DNA of 46,732 nucleotides from positions 1 through 46,732 of the forward strand of contig JAGAKE010000011.1 in NCBI GenBank assembly GCA_017625775.1, written 5' to 3'. The stretch's first letter is position 1, and every line of letters begins with the position of its first letter. The DNA comes from Fibrobacteraceae bacterium. Its GTDB lineage: Bacteria > Fibrobacterota > Fibrobacteria > Fibrobacterales > Fibrobacteraceae. Below the pieces are notes generated by a model. It saw nothing but the letters and a program-made list of their open reading frames with translations. It was not told the DNA's origin and made no database searches. A program made the position numbers and the translations under genes. Shown one piece after another: positions 36,300-44,981 of this stretch.

Positions 36300-37232
36300 A
36301 TGGATAAAGTTCAACATCTCTTGCGTCTTGCTGATTGGAGTGAAGAACGCATCGTAGATACTATAGAAACTGCTATTCGTTTAAAAGAAGAATTGAAAAC
36401 GGGTTGTTCTACAACTCCTTTACAAGGAAAGTCCATAGGGATGTTTTTTGAAAAACCATCTCTTCGTACCATTACGACTTTTCAGGTTGGTATAGCTCAG
36501 CTTGGCGCTTTCCCAGTAATTTTGTCTCCAGATTCTATTGGACTTGGAAAAAGAGAAAGTATTAAAGATGTTGCTCGTTGCCTTTCTCGTTGGGTGAATG
36601 GCTTAGTGGTGCGTTGTTTTGAACAAAAATTACTTGAAGAATTAGCAGAGTATGGAAATATTCCTGTAGTGAATGCTTTGACTGATGATTATCATCCTTG
36701 CCAAGCTTTTGCTTTTGCACAAACTATTCGCGAAAATATTGGTGATTTTCAAGGAAAAACGGTTGCTTTCATTGGTGATGGAAATAATGTAGCTAATTCA
36801 TTTTTAGCTCTTTGTGCTAAATTGGGTATGAATTTTACATTAGCTTGTCCTGCAGGTTATGAACAGCCTAAGGCCGTTGTGGAAGAAGCTTTACCAGAAC
36901 TAACAAAACGTGGGTGTCAGTATAGAGTATTCCATGATCCCAAAGAAGCGGTGCGAGATGCCGATATTCTCTATAGTGATGTTTGGGTTAGTATGGGGCA
37001 AGAAGGGGAAAAAGCTTCTAAACAAAGTCATTTCTTGCCTTTCCAAATTAATGACGAACTTCTTTCATTAGCTCCGTCTCATTGCAAGGTTTCGCATTGT
37101 TTGCCAGCTCATCGCGGAGAAGAAATTACTGATAGTGTAATGGATAACCTTTCGGTGAACTTGAGTTATGAAGAAGCAGAAAATCGCTTGCATGCTCACA
37201 AGGCAGTGCTTTGTCAGGTTTTAGGCGTTTAG
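36300..37232 (+). CDS. argF: Ornithine carbamoyltransferase
   Basis: This 310-residue enzyme makes citrulline from ornithine and carbamoyl phosphate in arginine synthesis. The carbamoyl phosphate loop is S54-L-R-T-I58, a variant of STRTR. HPCQ and the HCLPAHRGEEI block are intact. The SMG loop (DVWVSMGQE) is present, which fits use of ornithine rather than acetyl- or succinyl-ornithine. I start at ATG 36300 with GAGG at 36291-36294; ATG 36279 in frame has no ribosome site. It is a single-gene unit. Confidence 0.93.
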   Translation: MDKVQHLLRLADWSEERIVDTIETAIRLKEELKTGCSTTPLQGKSIGMFFEKPSLRTITTFQVGIAQLGAFPVILSPDSIGLGKRESIKDVARCLSRWVNGLVVRCFEQKLLEELAEYGNIPVVNALTDDYHPCQAFAFAQTIRENIGDFQGKTVAFIGDGNNVANSFLALCAKLGMNFTLACPAGYEQPKAVVEEALPELTKRGCQYRVFHDPKEAVRDADILYSDVWVSMGQEGEKASKQSHFLPFQINDELLSLAPSHCKVSHCLPAHRGEEITDSVMDNLSVNLSYEEAENRLHAHKAVLCQVLGV

Positions 37233-37246
37233 TTTAATTTGATAAA

Positions 37247-37283
37247 AAAAATCGCGGAAGTTAAAAACTTCCGCGATTTTTTG
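37247..37283. terminator. Bidirectional terminator between argF and the MMPL gene
   Basis: AAATCGCGGAAGTT and AACTTCCGCGATTT form a 14-bp stem with an AAA loop. T-runs occur on both strands beyond the stem. It lies 14 bases after the argF stop and 21 bases past the convergent transporter stop, so it can serve both. Confidence 0.9.
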
Positions 37284-37303
37284 TTGCTTTAGTAAAAGCT
37301 TTT

Positions 37304-39877
37304 TTATTTCTCTTTTTTAAGTAGCATAAATGAAAGGGTGATAGTAAAAATTATCGCCGCTAATAAGAACATAGAAATTGAAGAAACTGCAAGTTCTCCG
37401 ATAGTTCTTAAGCCTTTATGGGAAATTCCTAAAGCTCCTGCAAAACCAGCTATCGTTGTAATGGAAGAAGCCATGACTAAGCGCCCAGTCGTATCAAGAA
37501 GCTTTCTAGGGGTCATATCAGGATTCTGAGTCCATGAACTAATTAAGTGAATTGAAGAATCAATAGCTAAACCAAGGATGGCTGGAATGACCACCACGTT
37601 GTAAATGCCGATGTGTCCAAGGCCAATGGTAAAGTTAATGAAACCAAGTAATCCCATGCTCCAAACAAGTCCAATAATTAGAGCTGTAGAAGCTACAATT
37701 ACCTGACGGATATTTCTGAGTGAAAATACGAGAATTAAAATAACGACAAGTAAAACAACGATAGCCATTTTTACAGCATCCGCCTTGACAGCACGAATCA
37801 CATCAGACAAAATGAATTGGGAGGAAAATACTTTTAGATTCTTACCGCCAAAATTCCAATGCCCGAATTTATCTTGCCATTTAGCGGCTTCTAATGCGTC
37901 CCAACTAGGGTATTTCCCATAGATAAATCCAATTTTCCCAATAGAACCATCTTTTTCCTTGAGCAAGTCCAAAGCCCATTCAGGAAGAGAATCAAGAGTG
38001 AAAATGGAAACGTCTTTAACGAGTCCTCGAAGAGTTGCAATATTAGCACTATCTTTTCCTGTTGCACGGTCAAAAACACGAGCGTCTGCTAAATCAGAAA
38101 TTTCTTCAATAATTTCCATGCGTTCTTCTTGGTCTGCTTGAGAAGGCAAGAATGTTTTTAAGGTTAAGAAACTTCTTAAAGTAGGGTCTTTTTCTTTGTG
38201 TAAAATAACCATTAAAGAATCATACAGAGAATCTAATTGCTCTGGGGTGTCGCCCATAACAGCCGCAGGAGTAGAAGTTTTTCGATTTGAAGCGATTGCT
38301 ACACCTGTAGCGATTTTCTTTCGAACTTCATTCTTTTCTTTTGGTGGGCGCCTCAGGTTTTTAAAGTTGTGCTCAAATTCTAAATACGGGAAGAAACAAA
38401 TAGAAACTATGGTAAATAAGCCTCCAACCACTATTGCTTTTTTGAAGAAACGAGCCACTTTTGCGTCGTCCCAAGAAGCAGGAAAGAAAGATGCACGTGG
38501 GCGAGGTGGCAAACCTTTTGCAATCAAAATAAATACAGGCATTGCAAAAATAGCAGTTAGGAAACTGAAAAAGATACCTACAGCTGAAATGACGCCGAAT
38601 TCATAGAACCCTACAAATTTGGCTGTTAGTAAAGAAATTAAGCCCGCGATTGTTGTGAGAGCTGCAAGAAACATTGGGCGAAGTAAATTTGCTATGGTAT
38701 GAATTAAAGCATCCTTTAAATCGCCAGATTCTGTGAAGTGACGTTGGCACGTTCCCAAAAAATGAATGGAGTAGTCAATTCCCATACCAAGAATAATGCT
38801 GGCAACTAGCACTGTAAAGGGGTTTAAGGCTCCATAATAAAAAGCGGTAAAGCACATAGAAAGTGCGCAGGCAAGAGATACTTGAGCGAGCATTAAAATT
38901 GGAGCACGTATTATACTTTTGAAGAACCAAGCGACAATAAAGTAAATCAAGAAGAGAGAAATGATTAATGAAATTGTACTATCGTTCATCAAATCATCTA
39001 CTTCAGAAAGACCTTCATAAGCCCCTTCTACAGTCATTAAAACGGGAGAAGAGTAGGTTTTGGAAGAATAATGTTTTAGTAATGTATCTGCTTTAGCTAA
39101 AATATGTTCTACGAAATCAATATTTGTAGATGGTCTTGTGAGTTTACATTGTACAATGCCGTTGAATAAATCTGGAGTGTCTTTATCAACCCCCATCAAA
39201 CGGGTGTCTAAAGCTTTAGGAACTTTTCTTCTTAAATCTTCTGGTTCATTTGAAGTAATTTTTGTGTTTTGCTCTTCTTTACTTGGGGTTTCAAAAAAGG
39301 TGGAAAAAGCATCAGCAGCTTCATCTGGTAAACCTAAAGCTTGTGGAAGATTGGCATCAAACCAAACAAGTTCTTTTTTTTCTTTTTTCTGAACATTGGA
39401 ATCTTCTAAAAGATCAACTACAAGTGGTCCATGTTCTCTTCCAATTTCAAATTGAATGGTTTCTAAATTATCACGAATTCGTTCAAGGTGTTCAACAGGA
39501 AGGTAGAGTAGAGCATTCTTGATGAAAAAACTATTGTCGTTATCTACTTGAGGTTCGGTGATAATTTCGTCTTTCCAGTTTTTAGCAATATAAGCTTTTA
39601 CACTATCTTGAATTTCCGCAACAAGATAAGGGTCGGAAGATTGAATAGCTATCATAAATCGATTGGTAGAACCGAATCGGTCATAAGATTCTTCTAGAGC
39701 TAAAACGCTAGGAGTATCTTTAGGCAAAAGTGTTGCTAAATCAGGGTTTATTTTTAATTTGAAAATTATTGGAATTAAACTCATTATAAAAATGAGCAAA
39801 ATGAGAAAGAACAATTTCCATTTGTTTCTATAAACAAATTGGATGTAAGCGTTTGCAAATTTAAAGTTTTTAGACAT
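37304..39877 (-). CDS. RND-superfamily (MMPL-type) exporter
   Basis: This 857-residue inner-membrane protein has the two-fold RND layout: one membrane span near the N-terminus (LFFLILLIFIMSLIPIIF), a large periplasmic loop (to about residue 300), five spans, a second loop, and five spans near the C-terminus. The motif GMGIDYSIHFLGT in the first half and GLAIDSSIHLISSW in the second match the MMPL/HAE3 family, including the conserved Asp of the proton relay. HpnN-like members move lipids or hydrophobic compounds; the substrate here is unknown. GAGGT lies three bases before the ATG. It is the second gene of an operon with the GGDEF-like protein, 13 bases downstream. Confidence 0.88.
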   Translation of the reverse strand: MSKNFKFANAYIQFVYRNKWKLFFLILLIFIMSLIPIIFKLKINPDLATLLPKDTPSVLALEESYDRFGSTNRFMIAIQSSDPYLVAEIQDSVKAYIAKNWKDEIITEPQVDNDNSFFIKNALLYLPVEHLERIRDNLETIQFEIGREHGPLVVDLLEDSNVQKKEKKELVWFDANLPQALGLPDEAADAFSTFFETPSKEEQNTKITSNEPEDLRRKVPKALDTRLMGVDKDTPDLFNGIVQCKLTRPSTNIDFVEHILAKADTLLKHYSSKTYSSPVLMTVEGAYEGLSEVDDLMNDSTISLIISLFLIYFIVAWFFKSIIRAPILMLAQVSLACALSMCFTAFYYGALNPFTVLVASIILGMGIDYSIHFLGTCQRHFTESGDLKDALIHTIANLLRPMFLAALTTIAGLISLLTAKFVGFYEFGVISAVGIFFSFLTAIFAMPVFILIAKGLPPRPRASFFPASWDDAKVARFFKKAIVVGGLFTIVSICFFPYLEFEHNFKNLRRPPKEKNEVRKKIATGVAIASNRKTSTPAAVMGDTPEQLDSLYDSLMVILHKEKDPTLRSFLTLKTFLPSQADQEERMEIIEEISDLADARVFDRATGKDSANIATLRGLVKDVSIFTLDSLPEWALDLLKEKDGSIGKIGFIYGKYPSWDALEAAKWQDKFGHWNFGGKNLKVFSSQFILSDVIRAVKADAVKMAIVVLLVVILILVFSLRNIRQVIVASTALIIGLVWSMGLLGFINFTIGLGHIGIYNVVVIPAILGLAIDSSIHLISSWTQNPDMTPRKLLDTTGRLVMASSITTIAGFAGALGISHKGLRTIGELAVSSISMFLLAAIIFTITLSFMLLKKEK

Positions 39878-39890
39878 ATTACCTCAAGGT

Positions 39891-41249
39891 CTAAATGGAT
39901 GCCGCTGAAATAACTCGGTTTTCTCCTTGCATACAAGCGGCTCTTAATGCTTTAAGAGCATTATCAATCAATTCGTTTTGATCTTTAGCATATTGTGGGA
40001 AAACAGAAACGCCAATGCTAAGAGTTGTTTTTAATATAGTGTCTCCGTAAACAATTTCTAATCCAGCAATTTCCTTTCGAATTTTTTCAGCTCGTTCCAT
40101 AACAATTTCCTGATTAGCGCCCGGGAGAATGATACAGAACGCATTATCGGCATAACGACAAGGAATATCTTCTGTTCTTATGTATCGAGGAAGTCTTTGC
40201 CCGATTTCCCATAAAAGTTGTGAAGCTATTTTTTCACCTTTGCTTTTTAGGAAAAATTCAAGATTGTCTGGGTAAATCATAATGACGCCAATGGAATGCC
40301 CGTGTCTCCTTGCGGCAGCGATTTCTCTAGTCAAAGATTCTTCCATGTGACGAGCATTAAACAAGCCTGTTGAAATATCTCGAATATTGTGTTTTTCAAA
40401 AAGCATGTTTAATTTTTGAGTGGCTGCATATAAACCGAAAATACAACAAGAAAGCTTCAAATAGAATTTCCAAGTTTCAATTTCTGTTTGGGAAAGTTCT
40501 GGAGTATAAATGGTTAATAAGCCAAAGTGTTCTTCCAAACCTTCAATTGGCATGCAGAATGAAAAACCGCTATTAAATGTTTCTAAATGAATGCAACCGC
40601 CGGACAGATCAGCTTGTTGGTAATCGTGAAACACTAAATCGCCATGATTAAAGCTCGCACATTCAATAGGGTGAATAATTTTCTTATTTTGAATTTGTTC
40701 TCCATATTCAAAAATTGGAGCCATTTCTGAGTCATTCCCATTGTACATATAAAGTACACCAGAGGAATTGGGGAGCATCTTAATTAAGAAATTTTTAAAC
40801 GCATGAACGGTTTCTACAAAAGGCCTGTTCTTGATAACATTTCGAATAAATTCATTCCAGGGTTCAACAGGAATAGCTGGTTCGCATTCAAGTTTATCTT
40901 GGTGTTCTTCTTCAGAATTTTCTGTGTACTCAAATGAATTGTCTTCTGCTAGAAAATCGGTTTGAGTTTCTTCTGTTGAATTTGAATCAGGAATAGAAGA
41001 TTGGCTTGTGAAATCACGAATATGAGCTTGCTCTTTTAATACTTCTTCTTCTTTTTTTTGTAAAAGTTCTTTGGTTTTGTTTTTATAAGACAAAGAAATA
41101 AGTACAATCGTGAATGTATGTACAAGAGTACCCCAAATGCCAAGAAGAATATATTTAAGGGTTAAATTTAAAGATTCTTCAGGGATGCTGAGTAAAATGA
41201 AGAATCCACACCAAAAGAATATTATCCAAAAAAGCCATTTTGTATTCAT
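39891..41249 (-). CDS. Membrane GAF/degenerate GGDEF protein with intact I-site
   Basis: This 452-residue protein has two membrane spans (about 5-22 and 32-53), a low-complexity acidic linker (about 60-130), a GAF-like region (about 140-280) and a GGDEF-like domain from DISTGLFNARHMEE (291) to the C-terminus. The active-site motif reads A-D-N-A-F (367-371) instead of GGDEF. The upstream metal-binding DxD position is Y-P-D, so diguanylate cyclase activity is unlikely. The I-site R358-T-E-D361 is exactly five residues before the motif, as in PleD. It may therefore bind c-di-GMP rather than make it. It is transcribed with the exporter gene. Confidence 0.85.
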   Translation of the reverse strand: MNTKWLFWIIFFWCGFFILLSIPEESLNLTLKYILLGIWGTLVHTFTIVLISLSYKNKTKELLQKKEEEVLKEQAHIRDFTSQSSIPDSNSTEETQTDFLAEDNSFEYTENSEEEHQDKLECEPAIPVEPWNEFIRNVIKNRPFVETVHAFKNFLIKMLPNSSGVLYMYNGNDSEMAPIFEYGEQIQNKKIIHPIECASFNHGDLVFHDYQQADLSGGCIHLETFNSGFSFCMPIEGLEEHFGLLTIYTPELSQTEIETWKFYLKLSCCIFGLYAATQKLNMLFEKHNIRDISTGLFNARHMEESLTREIAAARRHGHSIGVIMIYPDNLEFFLKSKGEKIASQLLWEIGQRLPRYIRTEDIPCRYADNAFCIILPGANQEIVMERAEKIRKEIAGLEIVYGDTILKTTLSIGVSVFPQYAKDQNELIDNALKALRAACMQGENRVISAASI

Positions 41250-41303
41250 ATTTTAAATTTACTTTTTTTCCTTAACGTTTTTAGGGTTGTTATCTTTAAT
41301 ACT

Positions 41304-43877
41304 ATGAATATTTTTGAAAAATTAGGTTTAGCCCTTCTTGGTGTAGAAAATCCTGCTCGCTATATTGGTGGTGAAGCAAATAGTGTCATTAAAGACCATT
41401 CGGCCATGCTTGCAAAGATGGCTTTTGTCTTTCCAGATATATATGAAATAGGAATGTCTAATAATGGAATGCGAATTCTATATCATGTAATCAACCGAGA
41501 ACCTGATTTATTGTGTGAAGTTGCTTTTGCTCCATGGGATGATATGGCAAAAGAAATGCGTCGTTTAGAAATTCCGCTTTATACGCATGCGACTTACACG
41601 GCTGTAAAAGAATTTGAGGCAATTGGGATTAGTTTACAAACAGAATTGAATTTTACAAATGTTCCTTATGTTTTAGAATTAGCGGGCGTTTCTGCGTTTT
41701 CTGCCGAAAGAGAAGATTCTGATCCTATTGTGTTAGGTGGCGGTCCTGCAATGGCAAATCCAGAACCAGTAGCTGATTTTTTTGATGCTTTCATGATAGG
41801 TGATGGCGAAGAAGTTATTGTGAAAGTTTTGCGCTGCATTGGAGAGTCGAGAAAAGCAAAATGTAGTCGAATAGAAATTCTTAGCAAATTATCAAAAATA
41901 GATGGCGTTTATGTTCCTTCTTTACGCCCGGTTTGCCCTGGTGAATTCGGCTTGTTAGTTCCTGAATCTTTAGCGCAAGGTACTTACGAAAAGACAAATG
42001 GGGTGCGTCGCCTTTTTATTCCTAAAATGAATCCAGCTGATTATCCTACCAAAAATCTAATTGCGAATATGCCGTTAATTCACAATCGATTTAGTGTAGA
42101 AGTTATGCGTGGTTGTGCGCAAGGGTGCCGTTTTTGCCAGGCAGGAATTTGGTACCGACCGTGTAGAGAATTAGATGCCGACGATGTTTTAGATATAGCT
42201 AAAGCAGGTATTCGTGCGACTGGAGAACGAGAACTTGGACTTTTAAGCCTTTCAACGGCAGATTATAAACCAGTAGAAGCTTTAACAGATTCCATTATTG
42301 ATAATCCATTTTTTGATACGGTAGATGTATCGCTTCCAAGTATTCGTGTAAATTCATTTGGTCAAACATTAGCAGGAAAAGTGGCCGCTTTAAAAGGTGG
42401 GCGAAGCGCTACATTTGCTCCAGAAACGGGTTCAGAACGAATTCGAAAAATGATTAACAAAACCATAACTGACCAAGATATGTATGATGCTGCGGAACAC
42501 GCATTCTCAGCAGATTTTAATAAAATCAAGTTATATACAATGGTGGGCTTTCCAACAGAAAATCTAGAAGATATGGAAGCTTTTTGTGGCTTGATAGAGA
42601 ATTTGGTGCAAATTGGTCGAAAGTATAAAAAGGGAATTCAAATTGCTGTCAGTATAGGAATCTTAATTCCAAAAGCATTTACGGGTTTACAATGGGCTCC
42701 GTTTATGGAAAAAGAGAAAGCGTTAGAACATATTCGTTTTGTTCGTGAGCGTTTTTTCAAACATCCAAATGTTCGAATCACGTGGTCGTCTTGGGAAACT
42801 TCCATGCTAGAAGCCTTTTATAGTCGCGGCGATAGAAGTTTGTCTTCTTTGATTTATGCGGCTTATCAAAAAGGTCTTATTTTTGAAAGTGATGCGTATC
42901 GTATTAAGCCAGAAATTTGGCAAGAAGTTTTTGCAGAAGCGCATTATGATCCTTCGTGGATTTATGCAACGCGTTCTTTAGACGCTGTTTTTCCGTGGGA
43001 TTTTATTCATGCTGGAACCACAAAAGCATATTTGCGCCGAGAATGGGAAAAAGCCTTTGATCCAAATTCTCTTCCAGTGCCAAATTGTAAATGGGGTGAT
43101 TGTCAAAAATGCGGTATTCCTGGCTTTGGTGCAGAAATACGCCTTGCAGAAGCTCCAAAAAAATATGCGGCTCCGAGCCGAACTCCTCAGGAAATTGTTG
43201 AATTAGTTGCAGCTAGGCGCCCCAAACAAGGGGAATCCTTTTTGTATAAAATTACATACAAAAAAACGGGAATCAGTCGATTTCTTCCACATCACAACAC
43301 AATGGGATTTTTTGAAAGGGCATTTTTCTGTGCTGGAATTCCTATTAAATTCAGTGAAGGGTTTAGTCCCAAACCAAGAATCGTAAATCTTGGAGCATTG
43401 CCTTTAGGGTTAGAAACTTATTGTGATATTGTGAGCATTGAATTGCTTTCTCAGTTAGATCTTTCTTTAGCTCAAAAACCAAAAATTTTAGAAAAGTTGA
43501 ATAAAATTTTCCCACGAGGAATGGAAATTCTAGAAATAGAACCATTGCAAGAAAAACTTTCTAAAACGCCGCCTAAATCAATGCTTTTCACTTATAAACC
43601 AGAACACATGCCTTTAGGTTTAGAAGAAAAATGGAAAACGAAAACTTTGCCTGTTATTACGAATCATCGTGGGCAAGAAATTGATTTGAACGATCAAATT
43701 CTAGAAATCAAGCAACAGAACGAGGAACTTTTAATTTGCTTACGTTGTAATAATCAAGGAGCAACGGTGAGTCCTTATAATGTTTATGCAGCTCTTTTGG
43801 GTTTAGAATATGATTCTAAAAATTTGAATGAGGCTGCTCGGCGTTTTTTAATAAAGAAAATAAAAATGTATCATTGA
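41304..43877 (+). CDS. Radical SAM protein fused to a DUF2344 domain
   Basis: This 857-residue protein has an N-terminal cobalamin-binding-like region, a radical SAM core with C271-x3-C275-xx-C278 (RGCAQGCRFCQAGIW), and a C-terminal DUF2344-like domain beginning near KITYKKTGISRFLPHHN (about residue 650). Both parts are known as a fused TIGR03960/DUF2344 family of unknown reaction; it is often next to rplU/rpmA or ribonuclease G genes, but not here. The ATG is preceded by TCTTTAATACT with no ribosome site, so the start may be leaderless. A Cys-rich segment (NCKWGDCQKCGIPGFG) lies near residue 595. Confidence 0.88.
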   Translation: MNIFEKLGLALLGVENPARYIGGEANSVIKDHSAMLAKMAFVFPDIYEIGMSNNGMRILYHVINREPDLLCEVAFAPWDDMAKEMRRLEIPLYTHATYTAVKEFEAIGISLQTELNFTNVPYVLELAGVSAFSAEREDSDPIVLGGGPAMANPEPVADFFDAFMIGDGEEVIVKVLRCIGESRKAKCSRIEILSKLSKIDGVYVPSLRPVCPGEFGLLVPESLAQGTYEKTNGVRRLFIPKMNPADYPTKNLIANMPLIHNRFSVEVMRGCAQGCRFCQAGIWYRPCRELDADDVLDIAKAGIRATGERELGLLSLSTADYKPVEALTDSIIDNPFFDTVDVSLPSIRVNSFGQTLAGKVAALKGGRSATFAPETGSERIRKMINKTITDQDMYDAAEHAFSADFNKIKLYTMVGFPTENLEDMEAFCGLIENLVQIGRKYKKGIQIAVSIGILIPKAFTGLQWAPFMEKEKALEHIRFVRERFFKHPNVRITWSSWETSMLEAFYSRGDRSLSSLIYAAYQKGLIFESDAYRIKPEIWQEVFAEAHYDPSWIYATRSLDAVFPWDFIHAGTTKAYLRREWEKAFDPNSLPVPNCKWGDCQKCGIPGFGAEIRLAEAPKKYAAPSRTPQEIVELVAARRPKQGESFLYKITYKKTGISRFLPHHNTMGFFERAFFCAGIPIKFSEGFSPKPRIVNLGALPLGLETYCDIVSIELLSQLDLSLAQKPKILEKLNKIFPRGMEILEIEPLQEKLSKTPPKSMLFTYKPEHMPLGLEEKWKTKTLPVITNHRGQEIDLNDQILEIKQQNEELLICLRCNNQGATVSPYNVYAALLGLEYDSKNLNEAARRFLIKKIKMYH

Positions 43878-43901
43878 GTTCAAGAGGAAATAAACTATAT
43901 T
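43874..43901 (+). promoter_or_regulatory. Predicted promoter of the 43934 gene
   Basis: TTGAGT (43874-43879) overlaps the radical SAM stop codon. A 16-base spacer and TATATT (43896-43901) follow. The start of transcription would be near 43908, and AAGGAG follows before the ATG at 43934. The spacing equals that of the rpsL and argF predictions. Confidence 0.5.
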
Positions 43902-43933
43902 TTTAACATCATAACATAATTAAGGAGTTTTAT

Positions 43934-44626
43934 ATGAAAAAATCCTTCCTAGCAGTAGTTACAGCACTTTCGCTTGCTGGCTTTGGCTTCGCTCAAGACG
44001 ATGAATACGAAGAAGAAGTCGTTTATGAAGAAGTAGAAGAAGCAGCTCCAGCCGCTGAAGAAGTGGTTTACGAAGAAGTTGAAGAAGAGGAAGCTGCTCC
44101 AGCTCCTAAAAAAGCTAAAAAGGCTAAAGAACCATCTGTTCCAAACGCTAATGGAACGCTTGGTATTGGAGCCGAACTTCTTGGCTTAGACGCTATCCGT
44201 ATCGTTTATAACTTAGATGCTTCTCTTGGTTTTGTGGGAATGCTTAAGTTTGGTTACTACTCTGTAGAATCTGAAATTTCTCAAGGTCCTGCTACTGTAA
44301 CTACAGATGATGGTGGCTTGAATTTTGGGATTGGTGTTGGTATCATCTATACTATGCAAACACCAGTTTTGCCAATGTTCTTTGAAGGCGATATCTTGTT
44401 CTATACCAATCCAACTGACGCAATTGCTGGTCGTTACAATGGTTCTTCTGCATTCGGCTTAGAAGCTTACCTCGGTGCTAAAGCAACAATCGTTAAATCC
44501 TTGGAACTTTCTGGTCAAATGGGTTTAGGATTCAATTACGAATGGTGGGATGCAGGCGAAGCTGAAGTTTCTGTAATGGACATTGGTCTTAAAACTAAGG
44601 TTTACGCTACCTGGTACTTCATGTAA
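43934..44626 (+). CDS. Outer-membrane beta-barrel protein with acidic repeat linker
   Basis: This 230-residue protein has a signal peptide ending GFGFA (cleavage after residue 20). A tandem acidic repeat follows: EEVVYEEVEEAAPA (residues 27-40) and EEVVYEEVEEEEAAPAP (42-58). A Lys-rich linker (KKAKKAKEP) leads into an eight-to-ten-stranded barrel pattern from GTLGIGAELLGLDAIR (about residue 74) to KVYATWYFM at the end. Codon use is like that of the highly expressed ribosomal genes. The family was not recognised. The acidic repeat recalls surface spacers that bind cations, but this is inference. It has its own promoter and terminator. Confidence 0.8.
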   Translation: MKKSFLAVVTALSLAGFGFAQDDEYEEEVVYEEVEEAAPAAEEVVYEEVEEEEAAPAPKKAKKAKEPSVPNANGTLGIGAELLGLDAIRIVYNLDASLGFVGMLKFGYYSVESEISQGPATVTTDDGGLNFGIGVGIIYTMQTPVLPMFFEGDILFYTNPTDAIAGRYNGSSAFGLEAYLGAKATIVKSLELSGQMGLGFNYEWWDAGEAEVSVMDIGLKTKVYATWYFM

Positions 44627-44640
44627 TCGAAATTGTTGTC

Positions 44641-44674
44641 AAAAAAACTCAGGCGCTAAAGCCTGAGTTTTTTT
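44641..44674 (+). terminator. Intrinsic terminator after the barrel gene
   Basis: ACTCAGGC and GCCTGAGT form an 8-bp stem with a GCTAAA loop, flanked by runs of A and T. It lies 15 bases after the stop. Confidence 0.88.
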
Positions 44675-44732
44675 CATCTAAAATGCAATTTAAAAAAACG
44701 GAGTTCCCCACAATTTATTTTTGGTCTATATA

Positions 44733-44865
44733 ACAAAAAAGTACCTGAAAACTTGGCACTTCTTGATAACCTTATTTGACCCACAAAAAAAGCAAATTTT
44801 ACCTATGATAGAAAAATTTGCTACAATGCTTTATAAATCAAAGGGTACAATAAAATTAGGTACCC
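44733..44865 (-). ncRNA. Candidate small RNA with three stem-loops
   Basis: Read on the minus strand, this gene-free stretch holds three consecutive hairpins. GGGTAC/GTACCC (44843-44865, 11-base loop) comes first. AGCAAATTTT/AAAATTTGCT follows (44791-44822, perfect 10 bp). The last is a terminator: AAGTGCC and GGTACTT with one wobble, then TTTTTTG (down to about 44734). The mltG terminator lies just upstream, so this would be a separate transcript. No convincing promoter was found, and the hairpins are also symmetric on the plus strand, so strand and existence are uncertain. Confidence 0.35.
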
Positions 44866-44909
44866 AAATGTCATATAGGCCCATATTTCTTTTTTTATAG
44901 TTATAGATC

Positions 44910-44942
44910 AAAAAAAAGTACCTGCGTGCAGGCACTTTTTTC
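44910..44942. terminator. Terminator after mltG, possibly bidirectional
   Basis: CCTGC and GCAGG, extended by AAAAAAAGT and ACTTTTTT with an A-C mismatch, form a stem with a GT loop. It lies about 40 bases past the mltG stop at 44982. A second weaker hairpin, CATATTT/AAATATG (44944-44964), is next to it. The motif AAAAAAGTACCTG also occurs at 44735-44747. Confidence 0.75.
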
Positions 44943-44981
44943 TCATATTTTCTTTTGAAATATGGCGAAAAATAAGGGAAT

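Noticed and set aside
44753..44768. Second sigma-54-like site TTGGCACTTCTTGATA
   Set aside because: The -12 TTGC is missing at the required 12-base spacing.
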